From Sedimenticola sp. (GTDB taxonomy: Bacteria > Pseudomonadota > Gammaproteobacteria > Chromatiales > Chromatiaceae), in assembly GCA_002869585.1 (NCBI GenBank), contig PKUO01000045.1, positions 62,001 to 126,000 on the forward strand: 64,000 nt of DNA, read 5' to 3'. A program made the position numbers and the translations under genes. This document shows, piece by piece, positions 36,623 through 47,683 of the stretch. The stretch's first letter is position 1; each line of letters starts with the position of its first letter. A model generated the notes under the pieces. That model was not told the origin of the DNA, made no database searches, and saw only the letters and a list, made by a program, of their open reading frames with translations.

Positions 36623-37012
36623 ATGCCTAGCTTAATAATCATTGCAATTCCGGTACTGGTGGTGTTGTCCCTGTTGGCCAATATGTGGTTCACAATGGCC
36701 TTGAAGAGACAGCGCAGGCAATTGCAGGAGGCCCACCAGAAGGTTGATGAACTCTCATCCACTGTCAGTGGACTATGCTCGGCCGCGGTTGGCGTCGACA
36801 AACGTGTGATTCGCCTGGAACAGAAGGGCCGCGATCTCGAACATCGTCAGGAGTCCTTCGAAACCCAGAAACACTCAGACCGTCCCTATGGCGAGGCGAT
36901 TCAACTGGTTCATCGAGGCGCGACGGCATCACGTCTGGTGGAAGAGTTGGGGCTGAGCCATAGCGAAGCGGAGTTAGTGGTGATGCTCCACAGCATGGAA
37001 AAGACTGGATAA
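36623..37012 (+). CDS. DUF2802 protein at the end of the chemotaxis cluster
   Basis: 129 residues. A membrane helix (residues 4-26) leads into a coiled coil (LKRQRRQLQEAHQKVDELSS) and a C-terminal domain with EAIQLVHRGATASRLVEELGLSHSEAELVVMLH, which looks like a small helix-turn-helix. This is the DUF2802 family, common after cheW in polar flagellates. The function is unknown; it ends the operon. Confidence 0.85.
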   Translation: MPSLIIIAIPVLVVLSLLANMWFTMALKRQRRQLQEAHQKVDELSSTVSGLCSAAVGVDKRVIRLEQKGRDLEHRQESFETQKHSDRPYGEAIQLVHRGATASRLVEELGLSHSEAELVVMLHSMEKTG

Positions 37013-37231
37013 GCCCACTCTACCAAGCAGTTCACAACCCGCCAACGCCATCGGCAAGCCAGCAACCCATGCTGGTGTTGAATCTTTTTTTCTCAATATC
37101 AAGTAAAATCCCCACGCACTGCAGTGTGTGATTCGCTTTTTTAGCTAAGCGTCAAAATTTGTCAATCCGCTTCTCACTTCCACGCCTGCATCCTATGATT
37201 CTGTGAACAAACAGAGAACGAGGAAAACAGA

Positions 37232-37984
37232 ATGAAATATTCCAGGCTTATACTGTTGATTGTCGGCCTTGTTACGGTTGCCACGGTGCATGCCGGCTGG
37301 AAGGACCTTTTGAACTCGGCGAAAGATTATGCGGGGAGTTCAGGACTGACCAGTCAGGGCAGTGGGGCATTGAGCAATGATCAGGTTGTTGATGGATTGA
37401 AAGAGGCATTGAGCGTGGGTGCCGAAAAAGCGGTTGCTGTTCTGGGACAAGATGGCGGCTTTCTGAACGACCCGCAAGTGAAAATCCCCCTGCCAAAAAC
37501 ACTCGATACAGTTGCCAAAGGGTTACGTGCGGTTGGCAAGGAGCAGCTTGCCGATGAATTCGTTGCCACCATGAACAGCGCCGCTGAGCAGGCTGTGCCG
37601 CAAACCCTGTCGATTTTCTCAGCTGCGATTCGCGACATGACCCTGACCGATGCCAGAGGCATCCTCCAGGGCGGTGACACTGCCGCTACCGATTACTTCA
37701 GAACCCACAGTACAGAACAACTCAACAGCGCGATTCTGCCGATCGTCAAGCAGGCCACCGAATCCGCCGGTGTTACGTCTTCATACAAAAAGATGACCGG
37801 CAATCTTGGCTTTCTGCAGGGTTTCTCCAGTGCCGATTCACTCGATCTTGACAACTATGTCACCGACAAGGCAGTAGAGGGTTTGTTCACCAAACTGGCG
37901 GCAGAGGAGAAGTTGATCCGTGAAAACCCGCTGGCGCGCACAACTGATCTCCTGAAGACCGTGTTCGGCAGTGTCGGCAAATAA
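37232..37984 (+). CDS. DUF4197 secreted protein
   Basis: 250 residues with a signal peptide (residues 1-22, cleavage after VHA). The mature part is helical with GWKDLLNSAKDY, DGLKEALSVGAEKAVAVLGQ and KIPLPKTLDTVAKGLRAVGK, as in DUF4197. It is predicted periplasmic. The family has no known function. It stands alone after a 219-base gap. Confidence 0.87.
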   Translation: MKYSRLILLIVGLVTVATVHAGWKDLLNSAKDYAGSSGLTSQGSGALSNDQVVDGLKEALSVGAEKAVAVLGQDGGFLNDPQVKIPLPKTLDTVAKGLRAVGKEQLADEFVATMNSAAEQAVPQTLSIFSAAIRDMTLTDARGILQGGDTAATDYFRTHSTEQLNSAILPIVKQATESAGVTSSYKKMTGNLGFLQGFSSADSLDLDNYVTDKAVEGLFTKLAAEEKLIRENPLARTTDLLKTVFGSVGK

Positions 37985-38015
37985 CCCGTCAAACTGAAAA
38001 ACGACAGAACCAGCC

Positions 38016-38549
38016 ATGCTCAGATCAGAAATACCCGTGTTAGGTTTTGCCGCTTATAGCGGTACAGGCAAGACGACCCTGTTGACGCAGCTATTGCCGG
38101 TTTTGCGAGACCGTGGATATCGCGTTGGCGTGATCAAACATGCCCACCACGATTTTGATATCGATAAACCGGGAAAAGACAGTTATGAGCTGCGCAAGGC
38201 AGGGGCCAATGAGATGCTGGTGGCATCGGCCAGGCGTTGGGCATTGATGGTCGAAACCGAGGATCGTGGTGATCCCGTGTTACAGGAGATGCTCGACCGG
38301 CTCGATCAGTCGAATCTCGATCTGGTGCTGGTGGAGGGTTTTAAGCATGAGTCTTTCCCAAAGATCGAGTTGCACCGTCCGAGCGTGGGCAAGCCCTTGA
38401 TTTTCCCTCAGGATAAGGATGTGCTGGCGATTGCCACCGATGCGGAACTGGGGGCGGATACCGGACTGACGATTATCGACATCAACGATATACCGGCTAT
38501 TGCGGGTTTTATCATTACCCGTTTTTTGTCGAACGAGATTAGCGATTAA
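38016..38549 (+). CDS. mobB: MobB, molybdopterin-guanine dinucleotide biosynthesis adaptor
   Basis: 177 residues. The P-loop is YSGTGKTTLLTQLLPVL, followed by VGVIKHAHHDFDIDKPGKDSY and LVLVEGFKHESFPKIEL, which are MobB signatures. It binds GTP and aids MobA in attaching GMP to molybdopterin for enzymes such as DMSO or nitrate reductases. mobA is not in the window. Confidence 0.94.
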   Translation: MLRSEIPVLGFAAYSGTGKTTLLTQLLPVLRDRGYRVGVIKHAHHDFDIDKPGKDSYELRKAGANEMLVASARRWALMVETEDRGDPVLQEMLDRLDQSNLDLVLVEGFKHESFPKIELHRPSVGKPLIFPQDKDVLAIATDAELGADTGLTIIDINDIPAIAGFIITRFLSNEISD

Positions 38550-38598
38550 AAGGTCTGATAAGTAGCATCTGGTGGTTCAGTCAAGCTGAGGTGTGCAA

Positions 38599-39174
38599 AT
38601 GGATAGCAGGCAGGAACTGGTTCAGCATTACCAGTGGTTGAGACAATATGGTAACAACGACTCGCACAGCGGCAACGCCTCGGTCAGAGAGGGTGACCGG
38701 TTCTGGATAACCCCGACCGGTGCCTGTGCGGATACCCTGAGCGCCGATCAACTGGTTGAGTGTCCCCTGTATGGGGTGCCCGGGGAGGGCGCGTCATTGG
38801 ATGCCCCCCTGCATCAGCAGGTCTATCAGCGCAATGCGAAGGCGAGGGCGGTGTTGCACAGCCATGGACCCTATTCGGTCGCGGTCACCCTGGATGGGAA
38901 AGAGTTTGTGCCGGTGGATTTTGAGGGGCAGTACTACTTTTCAGCAATACCGGTTATCAACATCCCTTATGATCAATATGTGGATCAGGCACCAGGCGCG
39001 GTGGCCCAGGTTCTGGCGGAAAACAAGATCACCCTGGTAAGAGGACATGGCGTATATGCCTGTGCCGAGACCATCAATCGCGCCTACAAATGGACCTGTT
39101 CCCTGGAACTCTCGGCAAAAACAGCGGTGATAGCCAGGCAGGCTGGTACCCTCCAGGCGGTCTCGTGTGTGTAG
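38599..39174 (+). CDS. Class II aldolase/adducin-family protein
   Basis: 191 residues from the ATG at 38599, which has GAGG upstream; a GTG two codons earlier is possible. The fold signature includes SHSGNASVREGDRFWITPTG, the zinc histidines in VLHSHGPYSVAV, and LVRGHGVYACAET. Members cleave sugar phosphates (fuculose or ribulose type) or dehydrate methylthioribulose phosphate. The specific substrate cannot be inferred because the neighbours are unrelated. Confidence 0.85.
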   Translation: MDSRQELVQHYQWLRQYGNNDSHSGNASVREGDRFWITPTGACADTLSADQLVECPLYGVPGEGASLDAPLHQQVYQRNAKARAVLHSHGPYSVAVTLDGKEFVPVDFEGQYYFSAIPVINIPYDQYVDQAPGAVAQVLAENKITLVRGHGVYACAETINRAYKWTCSLELSAKTAVIARQAGTLQAVSCV

Positions 39175-39188
39175 CGGAGTAAGGCAGG

Positions 39189-40025
39189 TTATTTCTCGGC
39201 TGAGATGTAGCAGATCCAGCCGGCATCAGCATCAGCCAGGGTAGCCGGCTTGAAATCACCGTCGGGTTCGCCATCCTTATCCCATCCCTGCCAATAGACA
39301 GTGATGTTTCTGAAACCCGCTTCCTCCAGCAGTTCGCGTATTTCCGGCAGGGTCCATAGCCGCCAGTCGTAACTGAAGGCCTTGTCATAGCGCGAGCCGT
39401 CGGGAAAGCCGAAATGGATATGGCAGACCAGATTGCCGTCGATAGGGTTATAGCTCTCCTGTTCCCAGATGTAGGTGAAATCCTCCCCTTCGATTTCACG
39501 TTCTTCGACAATCTCCTTAAACGAGTCATAGCCGCCATAGGCATCCATGAAAAAGATACCGTCATCCTTCAATGCGCTACGAACCCGTTTGAAATAGTTT
39601 TTTAGCTGCTTTCTCTCTTTGAACAGCCAGTAACTGAAGTTCATGGCAGAGATGATATCCGGCGCATCGCTGTTCACCTTCAGCACATCAGCCTGATTGA
39701 GTTCCAGCCGATTCAGTTGCTGCTTGCTGAGCTTACCGATGTTGTTTTCCCGTCCCCAGGCCAGAACCTCACCGTCGATATCCACGCCAATGGCGTGATT
39801 GGTTTTCCGCAATCGCACCCATTCACAACAAACATTGGCCGTGCCGCAGAAATCCTCCCGTAATACCCGGGCCCGGCGTTTGCGCAATGTCTTGTAAGTG
39901 TCGTCGACAAATTCGATTTCGGAGGCCGCATATTGTACAGAAAGTTCGTAGAGCCTGTGTCTGTCGGCCTGTTTCGCCATGGTGATTTTTGATTTATTTG
40001 TCTTTTTTCTCGCCTTGCTTGCCAT
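39189..40025 (-). CDS. Class I SAM-dependent methyltransferase
   Basis: 278 residues; a start at 39980 would remove a 15-residue Lys-rich leader. The Rossmann core shows VLREDFCGTANVCCEWVR (motif I variant), GVDIDGEVLAWG (acidic residue after beta 2), DVLKVNSDAPDIISAMNFSYWLF and IFFMDAYGGYDSFKE. The substrate is unknown. It converges with the aldolase gene and is divergent from the YbaK-type gene by 77 bases. Confidence 0.85.
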   Translation of the reverse strand: MASKARKKTNKSKITMAKQADRHRLYELSVQYAASEIEFVDDTYKTLRKRRARVLREDFCGTANVCCEWVRLRKTNHAIGVDIDGEVLAWGRENNIGKLSKQQLNRLELNQADVLKVNSDAPDIISAMNFSYWLFKERKQLKNYFKRVRSALKDDGIFFMDAYGGYDSFKEIVEEREIEGEDFTYIWEQESYNPIDGNLVCHIHFGFPDGSRYDKAFSYDWRLWTLPEIRELLEEAGFRNITVYWQGWDKDGEPDGDFKPATLADADAGWICYISAEK

Positions 40026-40102
40026 GCTTCAATCCATACTGGGACAACCGGGAATTGAGACTATACTCGATATTGAGGCGAAAGATAAAAGAGGAGGCTT
40101 GT

Positions 40103-40573
40103 ATGGCAATCGCTATAACACTGAAATCCTTCCTAGAGGAACATGATGCGCATTATGAAGTAGTCGCCCACCCGAGAACCACGTCTGCGCTGGAGACCTG
40201 TGAAGCGGCCCATATTTCAGGGGATCAGATGGTCAAATCGGTGCTTCTGGGTGACGATGAGAGCTATGTAATGGCCTTGCTGCCCGCATCGCATAGACTT
40301 GATCTTGACAGGATCAATCACCTCCTGGGGAGGGAGTTGTATCTGATCACCGAAGATGAAATCACCGGAACATTTGCGGATTGCGAAACCGGATCATTAC
40401 CGCCAATCGGTGATGCCTACGGTATCGAGACCGTGCTGGATTTAGATTTGCTGAAAAAGCAGAAAATCTATTTCGAGTCGGGCGACCACGGCCTGTTGAT
40501 TGAAATGGCAGGTGATGAATTCAAGGAAATACTTGGTGATCCAACGCAGTACCGGATCAGTCATCATCTCTAA
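40103..40573 (+). CDS. YbaK/ProX-type aminoacyl-tRNA deacylase-family protein
   Basis: 156 residues from the ATG at 40103, which follows GAGGAGG; an upstream in-frame extension lacks a ribosome site. The domain shows AHISGDQMVKSVLLGDDE (the catalytic Lys region), INHLLGRELYLITEDEI and GSLPPIGDAYGIETVLD. The family hydrolyses mischarged tRNAs such as Cys- or Ala-tRNA(Pro). The exact specificity cannot be told. Confidence 0.87.
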   Translation: MAIAITLKSFLEEHDAHYEVVAHPRTTSALETCEAAHISGDQMVKSVLLGDDESYVMALLPASHRLDLDRINHLLGRELYLITEDEITGTFADCETGSLPPIGDAYGIETVLDLDLLKKQKIYFESGDHGLLIEMAGDEFKEILGDPTQYRISHHL

Positions 40574-40646
40574 CTGGGGTCGGTAAAACCCTCGCAGTCA
40601 TTGCACAACCGGGTGATGTAGTATACTCTTGCGCCTCGAAATTTCC

Positions 40647-40787
<141 letters not shown>

Positions 40788-41100
40788 GGCGATGGCCTGT
40801 TTCAAAATGTACCATTAATCAATCAGTTATGCTTGTCTCTGGTGACGAATAGGCCGATTTTGCGGATCGTGGACAATCCCACCCTATCTATCCCCAACTG
40901 AGGTACGGCGCTTTCAATTTCGTGCTTAAGGTGTTTTGGATATGTAGTGCTGCGGCACTTGGGCAAGCTTACACAGCACAATAATTCTTCGGCGATACAC
41001 AACCTTTTGATCACGGCTCATAAAGCGCTTAGCCGAGAAAAATATGAAGTTGCGTTGTGGGATCCCGCTGGTCGCTCGAATCCGGGATTAGATGACGCAA

Positions 41101-41538
41101 TTATTCGAATCGCGACCGTTCCTCGTCGATTTCCTCTCGCTCAATATTCCGATCCAAGTGCTCAATCTCGGCTTCGATCCATTGCACGGTCTGGCCATCG
41201 AAACCAGACGCGAGCCAGTGACGTAACTTATCTCGCTTTCTTTTCAGGTAGGCACTTGTCGGCCCCGACCATCCTCCCGAGTGAAATGTGGCGCTGATGC
41301 CGTTTCGAACACCCTCAAGTTGTCCGTACCTGGATAACAACTCTTGGGTCAGTCGCCCTCCTTGTTTTTCATCAAGCGTGCCGGGAACGGCATGGGCCAT
41401 GAGTACCGCTCTGGGCTCGGGATCTTTTTCAATCCATTCGAGGATTTCAGGAACTGGCAGGTCAATTACTGCACCCCTGGGATCTTTTTCGTCGAGTGTA
41501 GCCAGTCCTCCCTTCAGCCAATGCAAAAGATCTCCGCG
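41101..41538 (-). pseudogene. C-terminal part of the nuclease-STAND protein, separated by an in-frame TGA
   Basis: Directly after the TGA at 41539-41541 the same frame continues without any other stop for 145 codons (RGDLLHWLKGGLATLDEKDP onward) to TAA at 41101-41103. The sequence has the same composition and helical character as the upstream protein, and no ribosome site precedes its first Met. It is best read as the original C-terminus, with TGG or another sense codon changed to TGA. An independent 141-residue protein is less likely. Confidence 0.7.
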
Positions 41539-45416
<3,878 letters not shown>

Positions 45417-45701
45417 TTACCGCTGGACGCGTTTCTTATGTTCGGCGAAGGCCTGCCTGAGTTTGGCGCCGGGCTCGGGAGGATTTTCGAGAGCGTCCAG
45501 GAACACACCCCAATCGGCCTCATTCAACGTGAGGGTCTCGTGCTCGTGGATTACCTCGTCGGCTGCATGCAAGGCCTGGCCGAGCACGAATTCTGACAGG
45601 CTCTTGTGTGCATAGGTGGCCGCGCGTTCCAGCTTCTGCTTGGACAGTGCATCCAAGCGGATGTGCATTCGCTCTTGTTTGACGGTATCTGTGTTGGCCA
45701 T
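45417..45701 (-). CDS. tacA: DUF1778 ribbon-helix-helix antitoxin (TacA-like)
   Basis: 94 residues. The N-terminal half is the RHH DNA-binding fold (RMHIRLDALSKQKLERAATY, KSLSEFVLGQALHAADEVI). The C-terminal tail (LNEADWGVFLDALENPPEP) is the toxin-neutralising segment in this family. It represses its own operon and neutralises the GNAT toxin. It is the first gene of the operon, 27 bases after the promoter. Confidence 0.93.
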   Translation of the reverse strand: MANTDTVKQERMHIRLDALSKQKLERAATYAHKSLSEFVLGQALHAADEVIHEHETLTLNEADWGVFLDALENPPEPGAKLRQAFAEHKKRVQR

Positions 45702-45728
45702 AGGGATGTCTCCGAATTGATGCTATGA

Positions 45729-45757
45729 AGTGTACGCCAGATGTACGCATAGATCAA
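45729..45757 (-). promoter_or_regulatory. Promoter and operator of the antitoxin-toxin-STAND operon
   Basis: On the minus strand TTGATC (45752-45757) and TACACT (45729-45734) are 17 bases apart, a good sigma-70 pair. Two exact TGTACGC copies (plus strand 45731-45737 and 45742-45748) are spaced 11 bases, one helical turn, between and over the promoter boxes. That fits repression by the RHH antitoxin. Confidence 0.7.
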
Positions 45758-45873
45758 TGCCGAGTCTCAAAGAATCGGGGGAGTGCAGTTCTGCTGCTCG
45801 CTTTTGGCAAGCGGGAGACATGTACTGGACATGATGGCTTCGTAAGTCATTGAAAAACTTGTAAACATCGAAT

Positions 45874-45898
45874 GTTCGAATCCCTCCCTCTCCGCCAA
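45874..45898 (+). repeat. Right attachment-site repeat (copy of the tRNA-Ser 3' end)
   Basis: 25 bases are identical to 40714-40738, including the encoded CCA. No tRNA body precedes it, so this is the duplicated end produced by site-specific integration. Confidence 0.92.
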
Positions 45899-45906
45899 CC
45901 ATAGCA

Positions 45907-45950
45907 TAACCCCTTGTTATTATTATAATTGATTAGATAACAAGGGGTTA
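45907..45950. repeat. Perfect 14-bp inverted repeat next to the right attachment site
   Basis: TAACCCCTTGTTAT and ATAACAAGGGGTTA flank a 16-base AT-rich spacer. It lies 8 bases after the repeat and just before the decayed integrase. It may be a recombinase or accessory-factor site, or the original terminator of the tRNA gene. Confidence 0.65.
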
Positions 45951-45981
45951 GTTGCTAATTCTCTGTACTAGAATCTGTGCT

Positions 45982-46470
45982 ATGTTTTTCCCAATATGGA
46001 TCGCGGGAAGAAACTATGCCCTCCAACAAAACACCATCCAAGACCGCTACCCCAAGCAAAGAGGTTCAATGTGGTGGTATCAACGCGCTGTTCCTCTAGA
46101 TGTTCGAACGGAGGTGGGACGAGCTGTCATCCAGCAATCTCTTGGCACATCCGACATCCGTAAAGCTAGGAGGCTACGCGATCACAAAAACCTACAGTGG
46201 GAGCTTGAATTTGAGCAGATACGTGAAAAATACATGCCTGCTCACGCTCCCACAGAGAAGGCTCAACAGATTCTGCGTGAACTCAGAGACACGCTTGCCT
46301 ACTATGTGGAATCGGATGCTGAAATAAAAGAGGCTGAGGCCGATGCTGTCAGTAGCATCTACATGGATAAAGCGGAAAAGGTTCTAAGACGCTCCGATCA
46401 TATCCCCCTCAGTTTCCAGCGAGGACTTCTACAGGGGGTTCTACCCATTCCACCGGAATGTTGTGTGTAA
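45982..46470 (+). pseudogene. Decayed tyrosine-recombinase N-terminal fragment
   Basis: About 160 codons. The segment DRYPKQRGSMWWYQRAVP, then QQSLGTSDIRKARRLRDHK, is the N-terminal (DUF6538-like, SAM-like) part of phage-type integrases that insert at tRNA genes. The catalytic Arg-His-Arg-Tyr domain is missing, and the frame ends after VLPIPPECCV. The N-terminus also looks abnormal (MFFPIWIAGRNY), suggesting an upstream frameshift. It lies outside the right repeat, so it probably belonged to a neighbouring element in the same tRNA site. Confidence 0.7.
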
Positions 46471-46550
46471 AAGTGCTCAGGTCAGAGTAGTTGAACAGGG
46501 TAGAATCCCAGATCGCTGAGGTCGAGAAGATCTTGCTGAAAAGCCATAAA

Positions 46551-46582
46551 AAAATCCGATGTCAGTGCTGACTTCGGATTTT
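46551..46582. terminator. Hairpin terminator, probably for both strands
   Basis: AAAATCCGA..TCAG-TG-CTGA..TCGGATTTT forms a 13-pair stem with a two-base mismatch. A run of A precedes it on the plus strand (T on the minus strand), so it is strongest for minus-strand transcripts such as the cupin gene. Confidence 0.65.
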
Positions 46583-46731
46583 CTATTATCTCCGAATGAG
46601 GCTCAAATGCTTAAGTAAACAGCATTGCGCTTTTAACGGGCCTTATTTTCAATTCTATTATAGGCGAGATTGAGATCTTTGAATCGTCAACTAGGATGAT
46701 AAAGAACTCTCGAGTCTCTTGCTGCCACGCA

Positions 46732-47217
46732 TTATTTCTTAGATGCGTGTGCAGGGTCGTCTATATAATGAATCGTTGTGGGTCCCACCCCGGTGATCTG
46801 CACGATTGCTTCGCCGTCCGGGGTAGAAATAAAGTGCGGAACCCCAGCCGGTTCGGTGTAGAAACTACCCGGTTTCAGCGCTATCAGCGTGCTCTCGTCG
46901 AATTTCTCACCCCAGCCGACATACCAGGTACCCGATAGAACGGTATAAGTCCGGTCATCAGGATGAGAGTGTGCTTGCACAACTCTCCCCTTTGGAAATT
47001 TGACGCGATAGACATAGTTACCGGCCTCGGTGCCTTTGCTGATGATCCTGGCCACGCCTAACCCTGGTACACGTGGGTTAGGTTCCCACATCAACTGCTC
47101 GGGGGTGAGCGTGAGTCCAGATTTTGATGCGTCCCCAGATTCAGACAAGGTCGGTATCGACAAGAGGAGGCAAATAATCGTTACTGTACGCATGTTTCGT
47201 TTCATTTCAGTCTTCAT
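46732..47217 (-). CDS. Secreted cupin-domain protein
   Basis: 161 residues, with a signal peptide ending near residue 27 (TIICLLLSIPTLSESG). The cupin barrel shows HSHPDDRTYTVLSGTWYVG (first metal-binding motif) and PGSFYTEPAGVPHFI (second motif). Such DUF4437/cupin_2-like proteins bind a metal, but the activity is unknown. A downstream Met (residue 9) is an alternative start. The gene is in the low-density zone after the island. Confidence 0.8.
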   Translation of the reverse strand: MKTEMKRNMRTVTIICLLLSIPTLSESGDASKSGLTLTPEQLMWEPNPRVPGLGVARIISKGTEAGNYVYRVKFPKGRVVQAHSHPDDRTYTVLSGTWYVGWGEKFDESTLIALKPGSFYTEPAGVPHFISTPDGEAIVQITGVGPTTIHYIDDPAHASKK

Positions 47218-47294
47218 GTTCCAGCAATTGTGTGCTACTGGTTTTTAGATTGGGTTGTTGCATCGTTCTCGTGAATCACGGGGTTGCTGATTTT

Positions 47295-47489
47295 TTACTT
47301 TAGGTTACCCAGTTTCTGTGATGCTTTGGCTGTATCCTCGAGAGCCTGGCTTGCATACAAGCCACTCGAAGACACACTGCCATTGATGCAAGGTTCGAGT
47401 TCAAGGTTGTCCTCTGGTGAACCTATTGCTGTCAGGGGTACTGCAATCAAGCTTATGGTGAGAATTAGTGTGGATTTCATGGTTTTCAC
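47295..47489 (-). CDS. Small secreted protein of unknown function
   Basis: 64 residues from a GTG 8 bases after AGGAGAAA; an ATG 3 codons later is possible. The N-terminal 24 residues are a signal peptide (LILTISLIAVPLTAIGS). The mature part of about 40 residues contains one cysteine and ends in AKASQKLGNLK. I do not recognise it. It is divergent from the BTAD/TPR regulator, with that regulator's putative operator between them, so it may be its target. Confidence 0.5.
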   Translation of the reverse strand: MKTMKSTLILTISLIAVPLTAIGSPEDNLELEPCINGSVSSSGLYASQALEDTAKASQKLGNLK

Positions 47490-47564
47490 TGTTGTTTCTC
47501 CTTTGATGCTTTGGCTTTGGTTGTGTCACCCCAGTGGGGTTAGTGGTAATGCTAGTTAGGGGGT

Positions 47565-47626
47565 GTGATGTAGGCGTGATTTAGACGTGATTCGGCCCAG
47601 CGCAGCTTTGCGCCATACCGTATACT
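47565..47626 (+). promoter_or_regulatory. Three tandem 11-bp repeats and a -10 box before the BTAD/TPR regulator
   Basis: GTGATGTAGGC, GTGATTTAGAC and GTGATTCGGCC lie head to tail at 47565-47597. A -10-like TATACT is at 47621-47626, without a good -35. Repeats at 11-bp spacing ahead of a weak promoter are how OmpR-type and SARP winged-helix activators bind. Confidence 0.6.
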
Positions 47627-47683
47627 TGAAAAAGTAGGGTCACGTGAATACGGCCCTCTTAACGAATTCAGGGGGGTAGGTTC

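Noticed and set aside
40947-41297. Plus-strand 116-codon frame at the island's left end
   Set aside because: It overlaps the end of the NTPase frame in antisense and its sequence has no domain-like character.
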